The notes under the pieces: model-generated | What the model saw: the letters and a program-made list of their open reading frames with translations, nothing else | Databases searched by the model: none | Told to the model about the DNA's origin: nothing | Shown here: positions 56,723 to 63,667 of the stretch, piece after piece | Position numbering within the stretch: the stretch's first letter is position 1 | How the letters are laid out: each line of letters starts with the position of its first letter | Translations under genes and position numbers: made by a program | From: Akkermansiaceae bacterium | Lineage (GTDB): Bacteria; Verrucomicrobiota; Verrucomicrobiia; Verrucomicrobiales; DEV007 | Direction: 5' to 3' | Assembly: GCA_024233085.1 (NCBI GenBank) | Contig: JACKQC010000002.1 | Span: 248,001 to 312,000, forward strand | DNA: 64,000 nt

Positions 56723-57076
56723 TCAACCTCCCGTCCCGTTGGAATCGGGTTTCGCGTCAGGATGGAGTGAGTCGATGAGTCGCCGCATGACGTCGAGATA
56801 GTCGAACAGCGCGCCGCGGCCCGCGCCGGTCAGCGCATAGGTGGACCGGGGCCGGCGCCCGACGAAATCCTTGGCGCAGGTGATGTAGCCGATCGTTTCG
56901 AGCTTCAGGAGGTGGGCGCCGATGGCGCCGTCCGCCACGCCCAGACGGCGTTTCAGCGTGGTGAAGTCGAGTTCGCCCTCCGCCTGCAAGGCGGTGAGGA
57001 CGCCGAGCCGCACCGGGCCGTGAACCGCGGTGTCGATGCGGGAAAAATCAATCGGGGTTGGAGGGTCCGAATCCAC
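56723..57076 (-). CDS. winged-helix transcriptional regulator (HTH_27 type)
   Basis: 117 aa. Motifs: HGPVRLGVLTALQAEGELDF, TTLKRRLGVADGAIGAHLLK (recognition helix region), LETIGYITCAKDFVGRRPRSTY, TGAGRGALFDYLDVMRRL. This family of stand-alone winged-helix repressors often controls its own promoter. The start is GTG 57076. A perfect 27-bp palindrome lies 11 bp upstream, a likely operator for itself. The gene is divergent from the MazF-like module, about 190 bp away. Confidence 0.8.
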   Translation of the reverse strand: MDSDPPTPIDFSRIDTAVHGPVRLGVLTALQAEGELDFTTLKRRLGVADGAIGAHLLKLETIGYITCAKDFVGRRPRSTYALTGAGRGALFDYLDVMRRLIDSLHPDAKPDSNGTGG

Positions 57077-57086
57077 TCTGGAGGCA

Positions 57087-57113
57087 GGAATACTCTAAAT
57101 TTTAGAGTATTCC
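57087..57113. promoter_or_regulatory. perfect 27-bp palindrome, likely operator
   Basis: GGAATACTCTAAA-T-TTTAGAGTATTCC. Thirteen-base arms match without error around a single T. It sits 11 bp before the GTG of the winged-helix regulator gene, so autoregulation is likely; it could also act on divergent transcription. Confidence 0.65.
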
Positions 57114-57268
57114 AAGCGACGATTTGCGGATTGGTGTTCGATTGCTATCGAACGCTCCCATCGCCAGCCTGCCGCGTTCGCTCACCGCCTGCAATTCCTT
57201 GGCGGAGCGCCGAACCTAACCGCGCGGGAAGGGGTGGCACCAGCCGAAAGAAGCGCTACACTGCCGCC

Positions 57269-57448
57269 ATGACAACGGTTTTGGAAATTGAGGAAGCCAT
57301 CAAAAATCTTCCCCAGGAGGATTACGGCCAACTCAGGCAATGGCTCGAGGATTACGAACTCGAGCAGGACCTCATTGCCTCGTCCGCTCAACTCGCCGAG
57401 ATGCTCGATGAAGAAGACGGCGGCGAATGCCAGCTCATCGACGAATGA
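57269..57448 (+). CDS. antitoxin-like protein of a MazF/PemK module
   Basis: 59 aa. Sequence begins TTVLEIEEAIKNLPQEDYGQ, then LRQWLEDYELEQDLIASS and ends LDEEDGGECQLIDE: an acidic helical protein as expected for the partner of a MazF-like toxin. The stop overlaps the toxin ATG by four bases (ATGA), the standard toxin-antitoxin arrangement. No DNA-binding domain is recognised, so control may be by the neighbouring HTH regulator. The longer frame extending upstream to 56912 is not supported. Confidence 0.72.
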   Translation: MTTVLEIEEAIKNLPQEDYGQLRQWLEDYELEQDLIASSAQLAEMLDEEDGGECQLIDE

Positions 57449-57761
57449 AGCGCGGCGAAATCTGGCAAGCCGATCTCGGCTACACCGGCAAAGTCCGTCC
57501 GGTGCTGGTCTTGAGCATCGAATACAACGACGAGGAGCGAGCCATCGTCACCTATGTGCCACGCACACCAGCGTGAGGAAAAAGAGCCGTTTCGATGTGC
57601 CCCACCGAGCCCGCGGCATGAAAGACGGCGCCTTCGCCGTGCAATTGATTGGCTCCGTTCCCAGAGCCAAATACATGCGTCGCGTCGGGGTTGCCGACCC
57701 GGCCACGCTTGCGGCCGTCGAACAGGCTCTAGCCCAGTGGCTCAACCTGGGAACGCGATAA
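57445..57761 (+). pseudogene. mazF: MazF/PemK toxin, frameshifted
   Basis: Translation from ATG 57445 gives KRGEIWQADLGYTGKVRPVL and AIVTYVPRTPA, then TGA at 57574. Continuing one frame over from about 57566 gives RTSVRKKSRFDVPHRARGM, AFAVQLIGSVPRAKYMRRVG and ALAQWLNLGTR to TAA 57761. Together these cover the whole MazF-like fold (SH3-like beta barrel, with the VRPVLV and TT/S-V-R motifs). A single base is missing near 57566, where 'RTTSVR' would be expected. It is an mRNA endoribonuclease family; this copy is likely inactive unless the shift is a sequencing error or is suppressed. Confidence 0.75.
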
Positions 57762-57857
57762 AAATGTTCTTTCCTCTAGGCGCTTTGGGCCGCGCTCAAT
57801 TCCCGCGCGGGAAAGCCTGAAATCGACAGGAGAACAAAACCAAAAAACGGTGAGCGC

Positions 57858-58112
57858 ATGAGTGCCTCTCTTAAAAGCATCCCGGCCATCGTCTCACCGA
57901 ATGGCACCGTGACCCTCTCCGAGCCGGTCAAGCTGATCGGCCCGGCGGTGGCGATGGTGACAATCCTATTCGAGGACGAAGACGGAGCCATCGAGCCGGC
58001 GCTTCTCTCTGAAGACGCGTTCAGGGACTGGAACCGACCCGAGGAAGACAAAGCATGGGAATACCTGCAAGAGAGCCCACCATTCAACCGTGCGTCAGAA
58101 TTTGACGCCTGA
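57858..58112 (+). CDS. orphan antitoxin-like protein
   Basis: 84 aa. A prevent-host-death/AbrB-like strand region (AIVSPNGTVTLSEPVKLIGP, VTILFEDEDGAIEPALLS) and the tail DWNRPEEDKAWEYLQ seen in many chromosomal antitoxins. GGTGAG precedes ATG 57858. The last residues (RASEFDA) and stop come from the repeat unit that starts at 58094, so the original C-terminus and any toxin gene beyond it appear to have been replaced by the repeats. Confidence 0.7.
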   Translation: MSASLKSIPAIVSPNGTVTLSEPVKLIGPAVAMVTILFEDEDGAIEPALLSEDAFRDWNRPEEDKAWEYLQESPPFNRASEFDA

Positions 58113-58214
58113 CCCCAAGCGGCAGCGTCCTGACCCCAAGCGGCAGCGTCCTGACCCCAAGCGGCAGCGTCCTGACCCCAAGCGGCAGCGTCCTGACCCC
58201 AAGCGGCAGCGTCC
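58110..58214. repeat. 21-bp tandem repeat, five units
   Basis: Five identical copies of TGACCCCAAGCGGCAGCGTCC. The same core occurs once in diverged form near 59275 and once inverted near 61605, at the breakpoints of two gene relics. There are no spacers, so this is not a CRISPR array. Confidence 0.85.
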
Positions 58215-58254
58215 GGTTCGTCGGCGCTTGCTCGCTTGGGAGCCAAATGCGGGT

Positions 58255-58818
58255 TTAGAATGAGCCCTTGATGGCTTCGTGGTTACGAACGCAAACCTGG
58301 ATGTGATTTCCCCTGCGAAATCCGGCGGTCGGATAGGGTTCCGATCCTTCCCGGAACAGCCCGCGCACCGTATCGAAGCCTCGGCCCTGGCTCGATTGGA
58401 TCTCCGCCAACGTTTGAATTACTGCGCAGTCCAGACCGCGCCGGAAGAGATCGTCCCCTCCCGTGTTCACCGGCATTTTTGTGCCTTTGCTGTCATGGCG
58501 TTCCTTGAGCACCGAGTAGGCCGCCTCGATCAGGCGGATATGAGTGCTTTCGAGAAGGCTCAGGCAATAGCCCAGATCGATGATCGCCCCGACGACATCG
58601 GGATTCTTGATCCTGGAATCCGGGCGCTTCATCCGGTTTTCCGCCCATTTCAAAGCGCGCTCCGGGTCGTTCTCCCAGAAGTAGATGCCATGGCCAAGCC
58701 AGTCGTGGGAATTCCTGCTTTCCAGCAGATGCCCTTTCCCGTTGATCACAGCGGAGGCGACTTCCGAGTCGCAGCCGTGGAATCCGAGAATGAAAGAAGG
58801 TTGTCCCAGATAACGCAT
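58255..58818 (-). CDS. conserved protein with ADP-ribosyltransferase-like motifs; candidate toxin
   Basis: 187 aa. N-terminus FILGFHGCDSEVASAVING and SHDWLGHGIYFWENDPERAL hold a His-Gly and a Gly-x-Tyr-Phe arrangement like the first two parts of the ART/PARP H-Y-E signature. Then RIKNPDVVGAIIDLGYCLSL, FRRGLDCAVIQTL, and VRGLFREGSEPYPTAGF with a possible Glu. I know similar proteins as an uncharacterised but widespread family, often accompanied by a small upstream gene. Here a 66-aa gene lies 13 bp upstream on the same strand. Toxin or effector function is an inference. Confidence 0.65.
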   Translation of the reverse strand: MRYLGQPSFILGFHGCDSEVASAVINGKGHLLESRNSHDWLGHGIYFWENDPERALKWAENRMKRPDSRIKNPDVVGAIIDLGYCLSLLESTHIRLIEAAYSVLKERHDSKGTKMPVNTGGDDLFRRGLDCAVIQTLAEIQSSQGRGFDTVRGLFREGSEPYPTAGFRRGNHIQVCVRNHEAIKGSF

Positions 58819-58831
58819 CCCGAGTATTGAC

Positions 58832-59032
58832 TCAGCCGCCGTTTCCGTTGTTCAGATGCTCCGCCACCCAGCGCTGATGACGCTGTCTCGGAGTCGAAGC
58901 GGGGGGAACGGACATCGGTCGATCCTCCAGCGCGGCATCGATCCGGGCGACGGCTTCCTCATCGCCCCGGCGGATGCGCTCGCCAAGTTCGTCGGCGGCC
59001 CGCAGAAATCGCTCGATTTCTTCTTCCGTCAT
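58832..59032 (-). CDS. small acidic partner of the ART-like gene; candidate antitoxin
   Basis: 66 aa. TEEEIERFLRAADELGERIR and VARIDAALEDRP form one or two helices; the tail STPRQRHQRWVAEHLNNGN is basic and polar. It lies 13 bp before the ART-like gene. The start is ATG 59032 with GGAAG close by; a GTG at 59041 in frame is possible. The family is not named to my knowledge. Its position fits antitoxin or immunity. Confidence 0.55.
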   Translation of the reverse strand: MTEEEIERFLRAADELGERIRRGDEEAVARIDAALEDRPMSVPPASTPRQRHQRWVAEHLNNGNGG

Positions 59033-59041
59033 CACTTCCAC

Positions 59042-59416
59042 GTCTCGATTCTACCGGAAAATCTCTGCCAACGCAATTCGCGGCTCAACCCGCTTCGAGT
59101 CGCCGTCGAGTTCTCTTGCCGATGCAATCACCCGTGCCTCGGTCGGTTGAAGCCCTCGAAATCTTGAAGGGTCTCACAATTTGGCGGCCCCATCGGCGGC
59201 CGCCGAACATGCTCTGGCCCAGTGGCTCGACCTAGTCGCAAGAAAGCGCACCATTAAACCTTGCGTCTAAAATTGACGCCTGTCTCCAAGCGGAAGCGAT
59301 CCAATAATATTTTCAAGCAGATCGGCCAAAAATCCGACGAACTAAAGCGACCGATCGCCACAATTTTCTGGCACTTCCCCTTGGGAAGGGTTACGGAAAA
59401 TTGAAATTCCTGCGTT
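59042..59416. other. 375-bp intergenic region with a toxin relic and repeat core
   Basis: Holds the mazF 3' relic (59194-59270) and the degenerate 21-bp repeat core (59271-59305). The last ~110 bp is AT-rich and probably contains the promoter of the gene at 59417. I see no intact gene in it. Confidence 0.6.
59194..59270 (+). pseudogene. 3' relic of a second mazF-like gene
   Basis: Reads AAEHALAQWLDLVARKRTIK, then PCV and TAA at 59268, closely matching the end of the MazF-like gene at 57761 (ALAQWLNLGTR). The 5' part is missing. It is followed by the degenerate repeat core, as at the other breakpoints. Confidence 0.55.
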
Positions 59417-61024
59417 ATGAAAAAAGGATGCCTGCTTCTCACTCTCGGAATTATTGGGGCTGCCGTTGTCGTCAATATCATCTTTTCAATCAGAGGAACC
59501 TTTGTGGCTAAGCCACATGAAATTGCGGGGCCGCGAGAACGAGAGTCAAAGGTTGAAGGAAAAAAAACAAGCGGCGAGCCGAAAGCAGAAAAGTCCGAAG
59601 CCCCGAAAAAATCGCCATTTCGGGAACTTTACTCGATCATTTCGGACAAGCCGACAGGTACCGTCAAACGGTCGGTGGATGTTCGCCTGAAGGAAAAAGT
59701 GAACGAGAAAACCATCGAAGGAATCGCGAAAGAGATTCACGACAGCAATCCACAACACTTCAAACGAACGTTCATCGTTTATTATCTGCCCGAACAAACG
59801 GTTGGCGCGGGCGGATGGGCCACCAGCCATTTCAATCCAACTCTGGAAGTGAATGTTATAGGGTTGTCGGCGGGCTCGGAAGCGGAAAAGGCAACTGTCT
59901 CGAAGGTGGGTGAAACGGAGATTGGCCGGTGGGAATATTCCGCCCCTCCCGGGTTCATGGTGTTCGTGTTGAAAACAAAAGAGGGCATCGCCCTTCGGCG
60001 AGTTTTCGGTGACGGAAGTTCCTTGGTTGAAAAAGTGAAGATATCTCTCAAGGGCGATGAAATTCTCCTGATGCCTGTTGAAGTGAACGAAGCCGGGGAT
60101 CACTGGGTTCTTGATTCAGATGGCAACTTGCGACTGATGGACAACGACGGCCTTATCGGGAAGGCGGTTGTTTCCGGCGAGAAAAGGGGATCCGAACAGT
60201 TCAAGGAGGCGTTCGGATTCAAAGAAGAACAAGGAATTGCAGAAGAACCAAAGGCGAAAGTGACAACGATTTTCGATTCGCGAACGTGGACCAGCGCGGA
60301 TGGGCAGCAGACTTTCGTCGGGGCGTTTACCAATTTTCAAAACGGAAAGGTCACGATCGTCAAAGATGAAGAGCCACTCACATTCTCCGCCGAGATTCTG
60401 TCTCAAGCTGACAGGGAATTCTTGGGTCAAGGGGTGACTTTCACCACTGAGGATGGGAAATCTTATGAAAACGTCTCAGCGTCGAAGATTTCCGCAAGTG
60501 CCGTCACATTTATGAGTTCATCCGGGATGGCGACAATTCCGATGGAACAACTTCCAAAGGATATGCGAGCGCGATTTGGCTACGATCCTGCAAAGGCAGC
60601 GACGGAGCGTGAGGCACTCACGAAAGGACAAGCCGCTTACCGGGCGCAACTGGCCGCTCAACAAAAGGCTGTGGCAGACGAAACCGCGAGAAAAGCGGAG
60701 TTGGCAAAAGCCGAACGAATGACTTTCAAAATCTTCCAAATTGTTCCCGGAAAAGGTGCGCTCGCGAATGAGTACCGAAGAGGTGGGGTCGCCGGAAGCG
60801 TTGCACGGGCGATAAATTCCATCACCGGCTCTGGCTCCTCCAATTACGTCGCTCCATCTACTGGTGACGTTGTGTTTCTTACCGGAAATCTCCACGCGGG
60901 GATCGTCGATGAAACGATTTTGGATGCGGCGGTCGTCCCCGATGGAATCTATCAATACACCACCACCCTTGGCGCAACGAAGACAGTGACGAAATACAAG
61001 GTTCTCAAGATGAAGGCAGACTGA
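59417..61024 (+). CDS. membrane-anchored SHD1-domain protein, low GC
   Basis: 535 aa. N-terminal TM or signal anchor (LLLTLGIIGAAVVVNIIFSI) then a Lys/Glu-rich linker. The central part (~65-265) is beta-rich and unassigned. An SHD1-like domain is near 285-345 (RTWTSADGQQTFVGAFTNFQ, LSQADREFL), followed by MEQLPKDMRARFGYDPAKA and a helical Ala/Lys region, then a C-terminal domain. SHD1 domains are typical of PVC bacteria. GC content (about half) and codon use are lower than in neighbouring genes, suggesting acquisition from another source. Confidence 0.75.
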   Translation: MKKGCLLLTLGIIGAAVVVNIIFSIRGTFVAKPHEIAGPRERESKVEGKKTSGEPKAEKSEAPKKSPFRELYSIISDKPTGTVKRSVDVRLKEKVNEKTIEGIAKEIHDSNPQHFKRTFIVYYLPEQTVGAGGWATSHFNPTLEVNVIGLSAGSEAEKATVSKVGETEIGRWEYSAPPGFMVFVLKTKEGIALRRVFGDGSSLVEKVKISLKGDEILLMPVEVNEAGDHWVLDSDGNLRLMDNDGLIGKAVVSGEKRGSEQFKEAFGFKEEQGIAEEPKAKVTTIFDSRTWTSADGQQTFVGAFTNFQNGKVTIVKDEEPLTFSAEILSQADREFLGQGVTFTTEDGKSYENVSASKISASAVTFMSSSGMATIPMEQLPKDMRARFGYDPAKAATEREALTKGQAAYRAQLAAQQKAVADETARKAELAKAERMTFKIFQIVPGKGALANEYRRGGVAGSVARAINSITGSGSSNYVAPSTGDVVFLTGNLHAGIVDETILDAAVVPDGIYQYTTTLGATKTVTKYKVLKMKAD

Positions 61025-61269
61025 GGCTAGGGATTCTGAACTCGGCCTTGGTCCACCCCCACCCGGGATGCTCTGCCAGCTACGGACCCTCTACGGGTTC
61101 AGGCGAGAAATTCCGAGACACCCTAGAAACGTAAACGTCAACAGACCGCGGTGAACGGCGGATGGAGAATCCCGAAAAGAGATCGCACTGAATCCCCTCC
61201 AACCCGGACCCAAGGGCGGCGAGAGAACGGCGAGGGTGAAGAAGCGAAATCCAGAAGCAGTCAGCCATT

Positions 61270-61612
61270 TCACTGCCCCGCCGGCTTCCACTCTCGCGTG
61301 TTGCCGATCACCCTCACCCGGTCGCCCGCGCCGAGGCTTTCGTAGAGCTTCCGGGTCCACTCGTAGGCGGGCGGCATTTTTCCCACGAAGGTGATTGGCC
61401 GCGGATACAGGAGGGCGAGATTCTGCGGCAGGTCGCCGATCCTCAGGATGCCGAGAAACGACGCCATCGTCGGGTCGGTGTGGCTTTCCGGCGGGTCATC
61501 GAGAATGACCTCGGCGACGGCCGGGTCTGGGATCGCCGCGTAAATCGCCAGCGCGGCGGTCTCGCCCTGGCCATACAGCGCGACTGGGCCGGTGGGCGCT
61601 GCCGCTTGGGGT
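61270..61612 (-). pseudogene. C-terminal relic of an acetyl-xylan-esterase-like alpha/beta hydrolase
   Basis: On the minus strand it reads GPVALYGQGETAALAIYAAI, then EVILDDPPESHTDPTMASFL, LPQNLALLYPRPITFVGKM and AYEWTRKLYESLG to a stop at 61270. This is the C-terminal half of a CE7-like hydrolase, with GQGE at the nucleophile position, so the Ser is lost. Upstream it breaks off at an inverted copy of the repeat core CCCCAAGCGGCAGCG (about 61601-61616). Confidence 0.6.
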
Positions 61613-61658
61613 CTGGGGACAGATTATGGTGTCTTCTTTTCCATTTTCGAATCGCCAC

Positions 61659-61743
61659 AGGCAAATCGCCTAGCAGCGTTTGTTCGAACCGTTTGATGAG
61701 CTGACCGGCGTTGGCCGCGCTCTTCAACCCCAAGCGCCCGACG
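61659..61743. repeat. 85-bp direct repeat, left copy
   Basis: AGGCAAATCGCCT followed by GTTTGTTCGAACCG and GAGCTGACCGGCGTTGGCC. Matches 63582-63666 in the same orientation with about ten differences. The two copies enclose the MACPF-like gene. On the minus strand it may be read as NAGQLIKRFEQTLLGDLP, a possible protein fragment. Confidence 0.75.
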
Positions 61744-61894
61744 TGTATGGCCGCGTCGTGGACGAAATTCTGGTCTGACCTAACAGAGTTAGTAACGGCG
61801 GCGCCTCCGTTCTCTCACCGCCCTTGGGGCCTTTTTGGAGTGGGTTCAACTCCACGGACTCACGAAATCGTGACCTTCCTCCTCCTTTACCCTC

Positions 61895-63424
61895 TCAGGT
61901 TTCCACGCTTCGGAAGATCGCCAGCCGATATCGCAGGCGTAGCGACAGGCGGCACCCTTGGTCATCCCGGTCATTTCTGCCTTCGCCATCGAATTTGACC
62001 GAGGCTTCCCGGACCATCCCGCTGGGCGCGATGTTCACCCAGGAGTGATTCCGCCCTTCCTTTCGAGAGGAGTGATTCCACCTATCATCTTGCAGCCCCT
62101 CGAACAACGCGTTGGCAGGAATATCAATTGAGAAGCGGAACGACTTCCGCGCCTCGAATGTCGTATGATCCGGATGCGACTCCTCCCTGTGGCGGCTCGT
62201 CACGTCCACCAAGAAATGTCTCGGATCCAAACTCGAATCCACCCGGACCTGCACCGTAATGTCGATTCCTGTTTGCCTTCCCGGTCTCGTGTCCATCTCG
62301 CTGTCCCCTCTCACCCTGCGGTAGTCAGCGGTGCCGGCGAGCTGGATTTCCACATTATCGATCTTCTCCTCAGTAACCACTTGGAGCCCATCCAGTGCGG
62401 CGGGCACCGAGCGGATCGCCTCCGTCCGGGCGTCGCGGAGTTCCTGCACATTCATTGCAAAGGGGTCCGCCACCGTACGGTCCCGCAGCCGATCCACCGC
62501 TTCGATGGCGTCCGCGATCTTGGTCTTCCAGTCGTAGAGCGTCTGGAGATCCCGCCCCACCGTGCCGGGGTGCCGCGCCTCCAGCTCCTCCAGCACTTCG
62601 ATGTCGTTGATGTGATCCCAAAGCTGCCATCGGGTCTTGGCGAGATTCTCGATCTCCAGTTGGATCGCCCGCAGCGCCGAGAGATCTGCCCCCACCGTCT
62701 CGTAGTCGAGGAGTTCCAGCTCAAGGATGGCGGCCCGGCCCGGCTGCTCGGGTGTGCCCACGATCTCTTCGGTGAAGTGGAGGGCCTGCTCCAGGACCGC
62801 TTCCGCCGTCACCTCGGGCTGCGTCGCGTTGCCCCCGTTTTTGATCACCGAGAACTGGATGTCTTTCGACGAGGAGACCTCGCTGAAACTGGAACGGAAT
62901 TCCACCGCCGAGTTGAGGACCTTCATGCTGGCGGAGACCTTGGCCTTCACGGATTGCTTTTCCGTCTCAGACAGAGTCTGGATCGACAGCAAGGCAAAGA
63001 ACTCTCCCCCGGTGCGCCGCCGCCAGACGTAGAAATTGCCGAATTGACGGAAGAAAGGCCCGTCGCCGTTCTCCAGCAGCGCGCGGGCCGCCTCAGTCAG
63101 CGCGTCGTCCTCCAGGAATTCGGAGGGACCAAACACCCGCGCCGACACCAGGATGTAGGAGTTGAACCGGTTGATCTTAGACTTCTCCGCGAAGCTCGCG
63201 CTGGCACTACCGCTGCCCCAGCCCGCGCTGGCGCTGATGCCCAGGGAAGTGACCAGCTCGTAGCTGCTTTCCACCCACTTCAGCTCGAACTCCGTCCGGT
63301 AGGCGCTGGAATTCGGCGGGGCGACCACCCTGGACCTGAAGGGGTTGCCGCGGATCGCGCCGGAGATCGAGTTGTATCCCTGTCCCAGTGGCACATCGCC
63401 GTAGTTTCGCAGTGTGAAGCTCAT
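61895..63424 (-). CDS. MACPF/perforin-like protein
   Basis: 509 aa from ATG 63424 (GGTGA precedes it). N-terminus LGQGYNSISGAIRGNPF is typical of MACPF openings. Then ELVTSLGISASAGWGSGSAS, SYILVSARVFGPSEFLE, and the signature FGNFYVWRRRTGGEFFALLS, equivalent to the Y-G-x-H-F-x6-GG of MACPF domains, followed by amphipathic strands and helices (FRSSFSEVSSSKDIQFSVIK). Residues ~240-370 are a helical coiled region, and ~375-509 a beta-sandwich-like domain. Presumably forms or regulates membrane pores; bacterial examples include effectors and self-defence proteins. No signal peptide is present, so export needs another route. Confidence 0.68.
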   Translation of the reverse strand: MSFTLRNYGDVPLGQGYNSISGAIRGNPFRSRVVAPPNSSAYRTEFELKWVESSYELVTSLGISASAGWGSGSASASFAEKSKINRFNSYILVSARVFGPSEFLEDDALTEAARALLENGDGPFFRQFGNFYVWRRRTGGEFFALLSIQTLSETEKQSVKAKVSASMKVLNSAVEFRSSFSEVSSSKDIQFSVIKNGGNATQPEVTAEAVLEQALHFTEEIVGTPEQPGRAAILELELLDYETVGADLSALRAIQLEIENLAKTRWQLWDHINDIEVLEELEARHPGTVGRDLQTLYDWKTKIADAIEAVDRLRDRTVADPFAMNVQELRDARTEAIRSVPAALDGLQVVTEEKIDNVEIQLAGTADYRRVRGDSEMDTRPGRQTGIDITVQVRVDSSLDPRHFLVDVTSRHREESHPDHTTFEARKSFRFSIDIPANALFEGLQDDRWNHSSRKEGRNHSWVNIAPSGMVREASVKFDGEGRNDRDDQGCRLSLRLRYRLAIFRSVET

Positions 63425-63581
63425 GGCACACAGTTCACCATTCGGGGTCACCATGGTCAAGCCTATTTTGGCGAAATAGTTTATGAAATATCTACGCCAA
63501 GTGGCTCACCCCTTACCGGCTACTCCACCCCTCTTCTGCCCCTCTTTAGTTTCTCGGATCGCAGCCCGTTGGCCACCTGCT

Positions 63582-63666
63582 AGGCAAATCGCCTGGCGGC
63601 GTTTGTTCGAACCGTTTGGCGAGCTGACCGGCGTTGGCCGAGCTCCTCAGCCCCAATTGCTCGACG
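63582..63666. repeat. 85-bp direct repeat, right copy
   Basis: Second copy of the sequence at 61659-61743. It directly abuts the stop side of the IS110-like transposase frame. Confidence 0.75.
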
Positions 63667-63667
63667 A

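Noticed and set aside
58110..58214. Possible CRISPR array
   Set aside because: Units are directly adjacent without unique spacers, and there are no cas genes.
57776..58246. A minus-strand frame with DAAAWGQ repeated five times
   Set aside because: The repeat is the reverse reading of the 21-bp tandem DNA repeat; no start context and it lies opposite the antitoxin gene.
61785..61800. Possible eighth copy of the palindromic element (ACCTAACAGAGTTAG)
   Set aside because: Only a short, mismatched core is present, without the second 17-mer.
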